Positions 26,904 through 35,342 of a stretch of 64,000 bases of DNA are shown piece after piece; within the stretch, counting starts at the first letter, position 1, and each line of letters starts with the position of its first letter. Source of the DNA: Algoriphagus limi. Lineage in GTDB: Bacteria > Bacteroidota > Bacteroidia > Cytophagales > Cyclobacteriaceae. The DNA lies in assembly GCF_024919275.1 (NCBI RefSeq), contig NZ_JANWGH010000002.1, positions 310,001-374,000 of the forward strand, in the 5' to 3' direction. Below the pieces are notes generated by a model that saw only the letters and a program-made list of their open reading frames with translations, ran no database searches and was not told the DNA's origin. Position numbers and translations under genes: made by a program.

Positions 26904-27830
26904 ATGAAAAACACCCTTAGCCTAAAAGCAATTATTGCTTTGTTTCTTATTGCAGGCACCATTACTTCCTGTCAAAAAACCAAAGTCACCCAGAAAGACG
27001 GGATCGAATACACCTATATCGAAGAAGGATCAGAGAAAGCTGATAACGGAGACATTTACTTATATCACCTTCAGATCAAAAATGCTGACGATTCTGTAAT
27101 CTATTCTACCTTAGATCAGCCAGTACCAGGTTATCTAATGGCCAATGATACTATTCCTGTAAACAACGGAATGGACGAAATCTTCATGGCTTTGCGCAAA
27201 GGTGATAGCATTACCTTCAAATCAAGCGTGCAAACAATTTTTGGCCCTAACTTCCCTCCATTTCTAAATGCCGAAGATCAGCTAGAATGTAATTTGGGAG
27301 TGTTTGACATCATCTCTCAAGATTCTTTGAGCCAGTTTTTCATGGAAGCATCAAGAATCGAAAATGAAAAACGCGCTGAAAGAGCTAAAGTCCTGATGGT
27401 TGAGGACGGACAAAAAATTGAGGAATATGCTCAAGCTAATGGCTTGGACGTTCAAAAGACAGAAAATGGCTTGTACTATGTGATCGAGCAAGAAGGTACA
27501 GGACCAGAAACTACACCTGGGACTACCATGTATGTAGATTACGCTGGTTATTTGCTAGATGGAACCATATTCGATACTTCCATTGAGTCTCTTGCTCAAG
27601 AAAAAGGAATTTATAATGCTTCAAGACCTTATGAGCCACTTCCTGTAAACGTAGGAATGGGACAGGTAATTCCAGGTTGGGATGAAGGTTTGATGCTTTT
27701 GAAAAACGGCTCTAAGGCAAAATTCCTTATTCCTTCTCCACTAGCCTATGGCGAGAATGGAGCTGGAAGCTTGATCGGACCTAACTCTATTTTGATCTTT
27801 GACGTTGAAGTGAAAGACGTTCAAAAATAA
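26904..27830 (+). CDS. FKBP-type peptidyl-prolyl isomerase lipoprotein with two FKBP-like domains
   Basis: A 308-residue exported protein that should speed proline isomerisation during folding outside the cytoplasm. The signal peptide ends in a lipobox (TITSC, Cys23). The first half (about 30-145) looks like a worn FKBP domain without the active aromatic set. The second half (about 185-308) is canonical: YVDYAGYL, FDTS, VIPGWDEG, SPLAYGE and LIFDVEV keep the family's aromatic and acidic residues. After FDTS it carries an insertion of about 20 residues (SIESLAQEKGIYNASRPY) shared with the next two genes and resembling GldI of gliding Bacteroidota. First of three tandem paralogues. Confidence 0.85.
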   Translation: MKNTLSLKAIIALFLIAGTITSCQKTKVTQKDGIEYTYIEEGSEKADNGDIYLYHLQIKNADDSVIYSTLDQPVPGYLMANDTIPVNNGMDEIFMALRKGDSITFKSSVQTIFGPNFPPFLNAEDQLECNLGVFDIISQDSLSQFFMEASRIENEKRAERAKVLMVEDGQKIEEYAQANGLDVQKTENGLYYVIEQEGTGPETTPGTTMYVDYAGYLLDGTIFDTSIESLAQEKGIYNASRPYEPLPVNVGMGQVIPGWDEGLMLLKNGSKAKFLIPSPLAYGENGAGSLIGPNSILIFDVEVKDVQK

Positions 27831-27845
27831 ATCAACTAGAACCCC

Positions 27846-28400
27846 ATGAGATTACAACCTTTTGTATCCTTTCTTGCACTTATTCTAATTGGAATTTCGT
27901 TTTCTGCCTGTGTAGATCCTGAGTCTACAGTAGAAACCATCCTGGAAAGAGATAAAAAAGCCATTGAAGAATATTTGGCTGCCAATCCAATTACCGGTCC
28001 AAAGGATTTCGTAGATGAAATTACTGGCTTCCGGGTGATCTGGCAAGAAATGTCAAACAGTGGCCAATTGCCAGTCCCTGGGGATACCGTTCGGGTAAAT
28101 TACACTGGAAAATTACTGACCAATCGAGTATTCGATACTTCCATCGAATCTGTGGCTCGGGAAAACAACATTTACTCAGAAAATAGAAATTACATTCCCA
28201 TCAAATTTGTATTGGGAAGAGGCCAACTAATCGAAGGATTTGAAGCAGCTATCGCTGTTATGGAAGCAGGAGACAAAGCCACAGTGCTGATGCCTTCGCT
28301 CTATGGTTACGGAAATGCTTCTCAAGGAAATATTCCACCAAACTCTCCTTTGATATTTGAGCTTCATTTGATTGAAATCAAAAAAGGACCTCAACAATGA
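27846..28400 (+). CDS. FKBP-type peptidyl-prolyl isomerase lipoprotein (second copy)
   Basis: A 184-residue exported lipoprotein with a lipobox at FSAC (Cys21) and one FKBP domain. It keeps VNYTGKLL, FDTS, LYGYGN and IFELHL, but the tryptophan of the active-site floor is replaced by phenylalanine (LIEGFEAA where copy one has VIPGWDEG). It has the same insertion after FDTS (SIESVARENNIYSENRNY). It lies 15 bases after the first copy and overlaps the third by four. Catalysis may be reduced; I infer chaperone-like work in the periplasm or outer membrane. Confidence 0.85.
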   Translation: MRLQPFVSFLALILIGISFSACVDPESTVETILERDKKAIEEYLAANPITGPKDFVDEITGFRVIWQEMSNSGQLPVPGDTVRVNYTGKLLTNRVFDTSIESVARENNIYSENRNYIPIKFVLGRGQLIEGFEAAIAVMEAGDKATVLMPSLYGYGNASQGNIPPNSPLIFELHLIEIKKGPQQ

Positions 28401-28954
28401 TCAAATTTTTAAAGATTCCGGTCTTTGCTATCGTAGGTATCTTTCTGATGATGGCCTGTGAACCTAACAATCCATTTGTGGTAGGCCCTTCCTACGACGT
28501 GGAAGGAAATCTGGCTATTGATCGGGAAAAAATCGATGCCTACTTGGACACTGCCCGAATTGACAGTTTGTACAGAATTCATGATCCATCAGGAGTGGTA
28601 GTTATTGTCCAAGAAGAAGGTCAAGGTTCACGCCCAAGCAGTGGCAATGTAGTCTATTCAGACTATGTTGGATCCTTGATTACAGACGGATCTGTTTTCG
28701 ATACTACCATCGAACAAGTGGCAATTGATAATGATATTTGGGTTGAGAACCGGGTCTATACCATTTTCAACTTTGTCGTGGGTTCTGGAGCTGTAATTAC
28801 AGGTTGGGATATCGGGTTTAGAAGATTGAGACCAGGTTCGAAGGCAATATTCATCATTCCTTCACCTTATGCTTACCGGGATCAAACCAGCAATGCACGA
28901 ATCCCACCCAACTCGGTCCTTCGATTTGACATTGATTTCTACGGACTCGATTAA
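28397..28954 (+). CDS. FKBP-type peptidyl-prolyl isomerase lipoprotein (third copy)
   Basis: A 185-residue lipoprotein with a lipobox at MMAC (Cys21) and a single FKBP domain. The floor tryptophan is present (VITGWDIG) and the shared insertion follows FDTT (IEQVAIDNDIWVENRVY). Other positions drift: SDYVGSLI, YAYRD and RFDIDF in place of the canonical forms. Its start ATG overlaps the TGA of copy two (ATGA), so translation is probably coupled. A strong terminator follows, closing the unit of nrnA-like gene plus three FKBP genes. Confidence 0.83.
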   Translation: MIKFLKIPVFAIVGIFLMMACEPNNPFVVGPSYDVEGNLAIDREKIDAYLDTARIDSLYRIHDPSGVVVIVQEEGQGSRPSSGNVVYSDYVGSLITDGSVFDTTIEQVAIDNDIWVENRVYTIFNFVVGSGAVITGWDIGFRRLRPGSKAIFIIPSPYAYRDQTSNARIPPNSVLRFDIDFYGLD

Positions 28955-28973
28955 AATCAAAAACACTATCAAG

Positions 28974-29008
28974 AAGCCACTTCAATACCATTTGAAGTGG
29001 CTTTTTCT
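28974..29008 (+). terminator. Terminator after the FKBP lipoprotein genes
   Basis: A 12-base stem AAGCCACTTCAA / TTGAAGTGGCTT (28974-28985 and 28992-29003) is followed by TTT. It begins 19 bases past the third FKBP stop. Confidence 0.85.
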
Positions 29009-29015
29009 ATTTTTA

Positions 29016-29600
29016 CTATCGCCTAAACTTCGGGATTATAGCAGGAACTTCCTTTCGATAATTCAGGTAATCTTGACCGAATTGCGCGATCAAGTTTTTC
29101 TCTTCAAAATATATCCCGATGGGAAGATAAATGATCAGACACCCCAAATGTACCAATGAGGTGTAAGTACCGGATACCAAAAAGTATCCAATAAAAATTA
29201 AAACCAAACCAGCATATAGCGGATGCCGAATGCGTTTATACCAACCCGATACAATAAGGTGCTCCGACTTCGAATCATCCTGAGGCTTTAGCCCAATAAA
29301 CTTACTAAGCGACCAAGCCTTAGAACTCTGCACCATAATGATAGTCCCAAAAGCAGCCAACATATACCCAAAATATTCTGCTAAGCCTTCCGGATAAAAA
29401 ACCGGCTGAGGAGGGATTTTTAGCGTAAACAAAACCAACAGAATAAATAAAAAGAGGGAAAAAAGAGAATAAAACAGCCTGTACCATTTATAGGCTTGTC
29501 CTAATTTTTCCTTCAAAATTCTTTTTAACTTGCCTGCCGCGAGAATACTATGCAAGGCATAGAACAAAGCCCATAAAAGGATCAAATAGAGGTAATTCAT
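29016..29600 (-). CDS. Membrane methyltransferase-like protein, isoprenylcysteine/NnrU type
   Basis: A 194-residue protein with about five membrane segments. The C-terminal half has the SAM-binding layout of isoprenylcysteine and phospholipid methyltransferases: RHPLYAGLVLIFIGYFL, then FEEKNLIAQFGQDYLNYRKEVPAIIPKF at the end. Such proteins in bacteria often methylate lipids or small molecules, but the substrate here is unknown. It lies between two plus-strand units and is convergent with the FKBP genes. Confidence 0.75.
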   Translation of the reverse strand: MNYLYLILLWALFYALHSILAAGKLKRILKEKLGQAYKWYRLFYSLFSLFLFILLVLFTLKIPPQPVFYPEGLAEYFGYMLAAFGTIIMVQSSKAWSLSKFIGLKPQDDSKSEHLIVSGWYKRIRHPLYAGLVLIFIGYFLVSGTYTSLVHLGCLIIYLPIGIYFEEKNLIAQFGQDYLNYRKEVPAIIPKFRR

Positions 29601-29633
29601 TTCTTAAATTTATCCAGTAAAGATTTACGCTGT

Positions 29634-30842
29634 ATGAAAATCGGAATTATCCGTGAGGGAAAAAATCCCCCAGACAAAAGAGCTCCTTTTTCACCTGAGC
29701 AACTCAAAAGCTTGAGTGAGAAATATGCTGGAGAACTTCAGTTTTATGTAGAATCAAGTCCTATCCGGGGTTTTTCGGATGAAGAGTATCAAGAGGCTGG
29801 AATTGAGGTTCTGGAAGATATATCGGGATGCGATGTGTTATTTGGAGTAAAGGAAGTTCCGATAGACAATCTGATACCGAACAAGACCTATTTCTTTTTT
29901 TCTCATACCATCAAAAAACAGCCCTACAATAGAAAGCTGCTTCAAGCCATTTTGGAAAAAAACATCCGCTTGATCGATTATGAAGTGCTAACGGATGAGA
30001 CCGGGAATCGGGTTGTTGCCTTTGGTAGATGGGCTGGCGTCGTAGGGGCGTATAATGCCTTTTGGACTTATGGACAAAAAACTGACCTATTCCATATCAA
30101 ACGGGCTCATGAGTGTTTTGACCTCAAAGAATTAAAAGCAGAACTCCAGAAAATTCAACTCCCTCCTGTTCGAATTATTTTGACAGGCACAGGTAGAGTG
30201 GGAAAAGGAGCCAAAGAAATTCTGGACAGCATGAAAATCCGTCAAGTCAGTCCTGAGGAATTTTTGAACCAGTATTTCGAGGAACCTGTCTACGTTCAAT
30301 TGGATGTAGGAGACTACAATCGCCGAAAAACAGACGGAGGATTCGATAAGCAGGAGTTTTATGATAATCCATCTCTTTATGAGAGTCATTTTTCCAAATA
30401 TGCCGAACAGGGCGAAATCCTTATTGGGGCAGTTTTTTGGGATCCAAAAGCGCCGCAGCTTTTCCAAATCAATGAGATTTCCTCGCCGGATTTCTCAATT
30501 TCGGTGATTGCAGATATCACTTGCGATATCAATGGATACATCCCTACTACACTACGACCTTCAACCATTGCTTCTCCCGTATTTGATGTAGATCGAGAAA
30601 GTGGTCAAGAGCTCCCTGCCTTTGGAAAGCAAAACAGTATTTCCATGATGGCTATTGACAATTTGCCTTGTGAGCTACCGCGTGAAGCGACTCAGGACTT
30701 TGGTAGTCAATTGTCAGAATGGATAATCCCTGCCTTATTGGAAGAAAATTCCCCGATTCTAGAGAGAGCGACGATTGCTCGTGATGGGGATTTGACTTTG
30801 GAATATATGTATCTAACTGACTACGTAAAAGGGAATGAATAA
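29634..30842 (+). CDS. Saccharopine dehydrogenase / alanine dehydrogenase-like oxidoreductase
   Basis: A 402-residue NAD(P)-dependent enzyme. The N-terminal domain begins MKIGIIREGKNPPDKRAPFSPEQ, which is the AlaDH/PNT-type opening with the substrate lysine and arginine, and keeps FFFSHTIKKQPYNRKLL. The dinucleotide loop is ILTGTGRVGKGA near residues 181-192, a loosened GxGxxG. The closest named enzymes are lysine-forming saccharopine dehydrogenases, but many Bacteroidota proteins of this type have no assigned substrate. It overlaps deoC by 8 bases, which suggests co-expression without an obvious shared pathway. Confidence 0.75.
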   Translation: MKIGIIREGKNPPDKRAPFSPEQLKSLSEKYAGELQFYVESSPIRGFSDEEYQEAGIEVLEDISGCDVLFGVKEVPIDNLIPNKTYFFFSHTIKKQPYNRKLLQAILEKNIRLIDYEVLTDETGNRVVAFGRWAGVVGAYNAFWTYGQKTDLFHIKRAHECFDLKELKAELQKIQLPPVRIILTGTGRVGKGAKEILDSMKIRQVSPEEFLNQYFEEPVYVQLDVGDYNRRKTDGGFDKQEFYDNPSLYESHFSKYAEQGEILIGAVFWDPKAPQLFQINEISSPDFSISVIADITCDINGYIPTTLRPSTIASPVFDVDRESGQELPAFGKQNSISMMAIDNLPCELPREATQDFGSQLSEWIIPALLEENSPILERATIARDGDLTLEYMYLTDYVKGNE

Positions 30843-31500
30843 CTTCAACCGGTTTTTAGAATCCACACTACTAAAGCCAACAATGAAGTTGGAAGAGGTG
30901 GATGTTTTAATTCGAGAAGCTATCGAATCACAATTTATAGGAGTTTGCGTCCCTCCATTTTGGGTGAAGAAAGTAAGCAGGGAATTAGAAAAAGAGGATA
31001 TCCAAACCGTGACCGTGATAGGCTTCCCATTTGGCTTTGAGGATACAGCCAGCAAAGTTGCTCAAACGCAGGAAGCAATTATGAATGGGGCTGATGAACT
31101 AGATTTGGTTTGGTCCCAGACAGCTTACCATTCCGGCATGAACTGGCCAAAAATTGAAATCGCCCAAATCGCGAAACTATGTCATGAGGAGGGCAAAATT
31201 CTAAAAGTAATCATTGAAACAGCTTATTTGGATAAAGCCCAAATCAAGGAAGCCTGTTTGATTTGTCAGGATGCCGGCGCTGATTTTGTCAAAACCTCCA
31301 CAGGATATGCTCCCTCTGGAGCTAAGGTAGAGGATATTCAATTAATGCGGGAAACCCTTTCCTCCAATACCGGAATCAAAGCAAGTGGCGGAATCAAAAC
31401 CTTGGATTTTGCTCTGGAATTAATTCAGGCAGGTGCAGACCGAATCGGTGCAAGCAGCGCGAAGGCACTTTTTCAAGCTTGGAAAGAAACCCAAGCTTAA
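30835..31500 (+). CDS. deoC: Deoxyribose-phosphate aldolase
   Basis: Splits 2-deoxyribose 5-phosphate into glyceraldehyde 3-phosphate and acetaldehyde in deoxynucleoside breakdown. The 221-residue TIM barrel has the Schiff-base lysine Lys153 in FVKTSTGY, the ADELDLVW strand (residues 86-93, where relatives have AxExDMV) and the relay lysine in GIKASGGIK near 182. The ATG lies inside the end of the upstream oxidoreductase gene. Its stop overlaps the convergent transporter gene by four bases. No other deo genes are in the window. Confidence 0.93.
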   Translation: MNNFNRFLESTLLKPTMKLEEVDVLIREAIESQFIGVCVPPFWVKKVSRELEKEDIQTVTVIGFPFGFEDTASKVAQTQEAIMNGADELDLVWSQTAYHSGMNWPKIEIAQIAKLCHEEGKILKVIIETAYLDKAQIKEACLICQDAGADFVKTSTGYAPSGAKVEDIQLMRETLSSNTGIKASGGIKTLDFALELIQAGADRIGASSAKALFQAWKETQA

Positions 31501-32606
31501 TCTGAGCTTAGGTAAATCAATAAAAAGGGGATAATAAAGAAAGTCAGCAAGAGGTAAGCAAATCCCCAAACCCGCGATTTAACGGATTTCTTTCCCATGT
31601 AATTGGCGAGATTCAATGGAATTTCGCGCAACCTTGGAATACCCAGGATGATTAAAGCCCCGAAAGTATTGAATAAAAAGTGGACAATGGCCAATGCAAT
31701 AGCAGCTTCACTTTTATAGAATGCTGCAATTCCTGCCGTAATGGTCGTACCAATATTCGCACCTACAATAAATGGAAAAACCTTTCTCAAGGTTACTTTT
31801 TTGGTAGCAACCAAGGGTACAATCAAGGAAGTGGTCACCGTACTGGACTGAACTGCGGCTGTAAAAAAGGTCCCATAAAGGAAAGCCAAATTTGGATTTT
31901 TAAAGATCACATTATTGATCTCTTGGAAACTATCCTTGACAAAGGTACGGTAAACAGAGGTCGCCAATAATTTGATAGCAGCAAACACCAAAAAGACAGC
32001 AAGAATGGTGGTCAAAAAAGGAATGTCAATAATATCGACTAGCCATTGGGTGACGGGTCGAGTAAATAGTGTATGGTAAATCATTGGCCCTGTGAACTCT
32101 TCGGAAGGTGCGAACCAATGAGCAAAATAGATAGCCAGTTTGGTTAAAGGCTTAAAATATAATTCTAGCGGAAGCAGAATAATAACCGTGATGATATTGA
32201 ATATATCATGAATTATACCGGCCGATAGCGCTCTTTTAAATTGTTTCTTTTTCATGATATAGGAGAAAGAAACCAAGGTACTTGTCAGAGTCGTACCAAT
32301 ATTTGCCCCCATCACCAAAGGAACCGCTTGATCCAAAGTCATTGTGCCTGCGGCTACTACAGCCACTACGCTTGAAGTTACCGTAGAACTGCTTTGTAGA
32401 AGCGCAGTCATTAACAATCCGATGAACAAGCTGATAAATGGGTTTTGGGTAGCAGAAAACAGGTCTTTTGCTACTCCACTATTTAAATCCCCCATGGATA
32501 ACGTGAGTAAATCGATAGCAAAAATGAATAAGAGCAGGGCAATCAGACCGATTACATAGCTCTTCCATTTTTTATTTCTTTTTGGCTCAATTTCCCAGTT
32601 TTCCAT
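31497..32606 (-). CDS. Na+/phosphate cotransporter family protein
   Basis: A 369-residue inner-membrane transporter made of two inverted repeats. Each repeat carries the QSS signature: LLQSSSTVTSSVVAVVAAG (about 65-84) and AVQSSTVTTSLIVPLVA (about 248-264), each followed by GANIGTT. It lacks the C-terminal PhoU-like domain found in longer relatives. It probably imports phosphate with sodium. It is divergent from a second, PiT-like transporter gene 240 bases away, so the cell may regulate the two together. Confidence 0.88.
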   Translation of the reverse strand: MENWEIEPKRNKKWKSYVIGLIALLLFIFAIDLLTLSMGDLNSGVAKDLFSATQNPFISLFIGLLMTALLQSSSTVTSSVVAVVAAGTMTLDQAVPLVMGANIGTTLTSTLVSFSYIMKKKQFKRALSAGIIHDIFNIITVIILLPLELYFKPLTKLAIYFAHWFAPSEEFTGPMIYHTLFTRPVTQWLVDIIDIPFLTTILAVFLVFAAIKLLATSVYRTFVKDSFQEINNVIFKNPNLAFLYGTFFTAAVQSSTVTTSLIVPLVATKKVTLRKVFPFIVGANIGTTITAGIAAFYKSEAAIALAIVHFLFNTFGALIILGIPRLREIPLNLANYMGKKSVKSRVWGFAYLLLTFFIIPFLLIYLSSD

Positions 32607-32814
32607 GTATCTCGATCGGGGACGTCTTGTATTAAATTAGACTTTTTGAATTGGAAAAGTACGCGAAGATTAATCAGGTAGTATCCAAAATTTCATTTGA
32701 TTACAGGGCAAAATTTGAAATTTTTTTAGGATTAACAATATCAAAAAAGCTAATATTCGAGGTAATATTTTGGACTTAACAATTTCTTAACACTATGAGC
32801 TAAAATAACTTACT

Positions 32815-32822
32815 TAATTTTG
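32815..32822 (+). promoter_or_regulatory. Putative -7 element of the PiT-like transporter gene
   Basis: TAATTTTG is a perfect TAnnTTTG match 24 bases before the ATG at 32847. It overlaps an in-frame TTG at 32820, which argues against that TTG as the start. No clear -33 box is seen. Confidence 0.5.
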
Positions 32823-32846
32823 CTCAATCTCCTACCAAAAGAAACC

Positions 32847-33983
32847 ATGGCCAAGAAAAAAGTCATTGACCAAAACATCAATCAGGAAAACCTTTCCAAA
32901 ACAGCATATTCATTATTTGACTTTACCAAAAAAGAAAAAACTTTTTTGATAGTCATCTGTATTTTGATTTCGATTGCGGCAATCATTGCACCCTATACCT
33001 ATCCTGCCATGTGGTTTGGATTTTTCCTGGCAGCCTATTCTGCGATCGCCAATGACAGTATTCAGACCATCGGAACATTCATCGCTTCTAACCAACATCG
33101 AAAATGGTATTGGCTTTGGATTTTCATGGGGATGATTTTTGTGGCTACAGTCACTTACAGTTGGGTAGTCTATGATGGAGATGTGAGTCATCAGCGTCTA
33201 TCTGTTCCAGGATTGGAAAAGGCACCTGAGAATTTCGTCTTTTTGCAATTAGCCGCCCCTATTGTCTTGCTGGTAATGACTCGATTGAGAATGCCAGTTT
33301 CAACCACCTTCTTACTTCTCAATGTTTTCACCTACAAAGCAGGAACCATTGCAAGCGTAATGGTAAAGAGTTTCTTTGGATATATCCTGGCATTTGTGGT
33401 AGCCATTATTGTTTGGTTTTTACTAGAACGATTTGTTAAAAATTATCTCAAGGGAAAACCTAAGCCTTACTGGACTGTATTGCAATGGATAACATCCGGA
33501 ACACTTTGGTCAGTTTGGATTATGCAAGATGCGGCCAACATTGCGGTTTTTCTACCACGTCAATTGGGAACCTTTGAGTTTATAGCATACGCAGGATTTG
33601 TATTTATTGGACTTGGATTTCTTTTCTACATGAAAGGAGATAAAATCCAAGGCATCGTAAACGAAAAAACCAATGTAACAGACGTAAGGGCAGCAACTAT
33701 TGTAGACTTCGTCTATGCAATTATACTTTTCTACTTCAAGCTGTACAACAATGTACCGATGAGTACCACCTGGGTCTTCATTGGACTATTGGGAGGTAGA
33801 GAACTTGCCATTGCAATAGGAAAACATGGTAAAGCTAAAAACAAACAAGCTTGGAGATTTAAAGCCTTGAAACTTGCAAGTAGCGATCTTTCTAAAGCCA
33901 CAATCGGATTAGTTGTATCACTGATTTTGGCCATCGTAATCAATGAAGGTATTCGAAATGAAATATTGGATTTCTTCAGATAA
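32847..33983 (+). CDS. Divergent PiT (PHO4)-like membrane transporter
   Basis: A 378-residue inner-membrane protein with about ten hydrophobic segments. It shows weak two-fold repeat features of inorganic phosphate transporters: AIANDSIQTIGTF early, matching the GANDVANAFGT signature, then MPVSTTFLLLN, and in the second half TDVRAATIVDF followed by VPMSTTWVFIGLLGG. The second ND motif is degraded to TD. Its position, divergent from a sodium/phosphate cotransporter gene, supports a phosphate-related role. The substrate is inferred, not shown. I start at the ATG at 32847 because the upstream TTG lies in the promoter. The stop overlaps the tadA ATG by one base. Confidence 0.65.
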   Translation: MAKKKVIDQNINQENLSKTAYSLFDFTKKEKTFLIVICILISIAAIIAPYTYPAMWFGFFLAAYSAIANDSIQTIGTFIASNQHRKWYWLWIFMGMIFVATVTYSWVVYDGDVSHQRLSVPGLEKAPENFVFLQLAAPIVLLVMTRLRMPVSTTFLLLNVFTYKAGTIASVMVKSFFGYILAFVVAIIVWFLLERFVKNYLKGKPKPYWTVLQWITSGTLWSVWIMQDAANIAVFLPRQLGTFEFIAYAGFVFIGLGFLFYMKGDKIQGIVNEKTNVTDVRAATIVDFVYAIILFYFKLYNNVPMSTTWVFIGLLGGRELAIAIGKHGKAKNKQAWRFKALKLASSDLSKATIGLVVSLILAIVINEGIRNEILDFFR

Positions 33984-34426
33984 TGGAGCTCTATTCTGAT
34001 GAATATTTCATGAATGAGGCGCTCAAGCAGGCACAAATTGCCTTCGAAGAAGGTGAAATTCCTGTAGGGGCTGTCATCGTTTCGAAAAACCGAATTATCG
34101 CCAAAGCATACAATCAAACTGAAAAACTGCAGGACGTGACCGCTCATGCGGAAATGATTGCTATTACTGCTGCAGCCAATACCCTCGGTGCCAAATATCT
34201 TACAGACTGTCGACTTTATGTGACCTTGGAACCTTGCACTATGTGCGGAGGTGCGTTGTTTTGGTCCCAAATCTCTCAGGTCTTTTATGGAGCTTCTGAT
34301 CCGAAAAGAGGGTTTAGACAAACAAATCCGAAAATTCTTCATCCCAAGACAAAGATTATCGGAGGCCTTTTAGAGCAAGAATGCGGTGATTTGATACTTA
34401 GATTTTTCGAAAAACTCCGGAAATAG
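33983..34426 (+). CDS. tadA: tRNA-specific adenosine deaminase family protein
   Basis: Deaminates adenosine 34 of tRNA-Arg(ACG) to inosine so that it can read three codons. The 147-residue protein has the zinc and proton-shuttle motif HAE (about 55-57) with EMIAI, and the second zinc motif PCTMC (about 83-87). The EIPVGAVIV opening and the GASDPKRGF stretch fit TadA better than cytidine deaminases, although guanine deaminases are similar. The ATG begins at the last base of the transporter stop. Confidence 0.87.
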   Translation: MELYSDEYFMNEALKQAQIAFEEGEIPVGAVIVSKNRIIAKAYNQTEKLQDVTAHAEMIAITAAANTLGAKYLTDCRLYVTLEPCTMCGGALFWSQISQVFYGASDPKRGFRQTNPKILHPKTKIIGGLLEQECGDLILRFFEKLRK

Positions 34427-34530
34427 GATGTTTTTTGACAGAAAAGAACCTTTTATCTACGATAAGAGTTTACCAAGCAGATTCTGTAGAAAATTTTATT
34501 AGATGTTTAACCATAAATTTTAGAGAAAAA

Positions 34531-35133
34531 ATGGCTTTTGAACTACCATCTTTACCTTATGCATTTGATGCCCTTGAACCGCATATCGATGCAAGAACTA
34601 TGGAAATCCACTATGGTAAGCACCACAATGGATACGTAACTAATTTGAACAATGCTGTAGCAGGTACTGACTTGGAAGGCAAATCCCTTGAGGAATTGAT
34701 GCAAGTAGCAGGTGCTCACACTGCAGTTCGTAACAACGGTGGCGGTCACTTCAACCACTCTTTGTTTTGGACAGTCCTAAGCCCTAATGGTGGTGGCGAA
34801 CCAAGTGGTGCATTAGCTGAAGCAATCAACACCAAGTTTGGAACTTTTGCTGAGTTCAAAGATACTTTCAACAAAGCTGCCGCTACTCGATTCGGTTCAG
34901 GCTGGGCTTGGTTGGTTGTGACAGAAAATGGACTTGCTGTCGCTTCTACTCCAAACCAAGACAATCCTTTGATGGACATTGCTGAAATCAAAGGAACTCC
35001 AATCCTTGGGCTAGACGTATGGGAGCATGCCTATTACTTGAATTATCAAAACAGAAGACCTGATTACATCTCTGCTTTCTGGAATGTAGTTAACTGGGCA
35101 GAAGTAGAAAAGCGCTATCAAGCAGCTCTTTAA
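34531..35133 (+). CDS. Superoxide dismutase, Fe/Mn family
   Basis: Converts superoxide to oxygen and hydrogen peroxide in the cytoplasm. The 200-residue protein starts [12 protein letters not shown]. Its metal ligands are visible: His27 in [11 protein letters not shown], a histidine in [10 protein letters not shown], and Asp and His in [19 protein letters not shown]. An upstream in-frame start at 34435 would add 32 residues unlike any relative, so the ATG at 34531 is preferred. Iron or manganese preference is not clear from this reading. A strong terminator follows. Confidence 0.95.
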   Translation: MAFELPSLPYAFDALEPHIDARTMEIHYGKHHNGYVTNLNNAVAGTDLEGKSLEELMQVAGAHTAVRNNGGGHFNHSLFWTVLSPNGGGEPSGALAEAINTKFGTFAEFKDTFNKAAATRFGSGWAWLVVTENGLAVASTPNQDNPLMDIAEIKGTPILGLDVWEHAYYLNYQNRRPDYISAFWNVVNWAEVEKRYQAAL

Positions 35134-35158
35134 TTCAAAGAAAATATTTAGAATTTCA

Positions 35159-35192
35159 AAATCCCCGGGTGTCCGATCCGGGGATTTTTTTG
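35159..35192 (+). terminator. Terminator after superoxide dismutase
   Basis: A 10-base stem AAATCCCCGG / CCGGGGATTT (35159-35168 and 35178-35187) with a 9-base loop and a following T-run. Confidence 0.88.
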
Positions 35193-35342
35193 TTCGGCCT
35201 GATACTAAAAACTGTTCGTTTTCGTACAACGTCAATTTTTAACAGATTTTAAAAATGGCCCATACAGTCTTTTCTTAGGCTTTTTGATCAAATGGCATTT
35301 GTTTTTCATAGTGTGGTATGAAAACAATTCAAACCAACCAAA

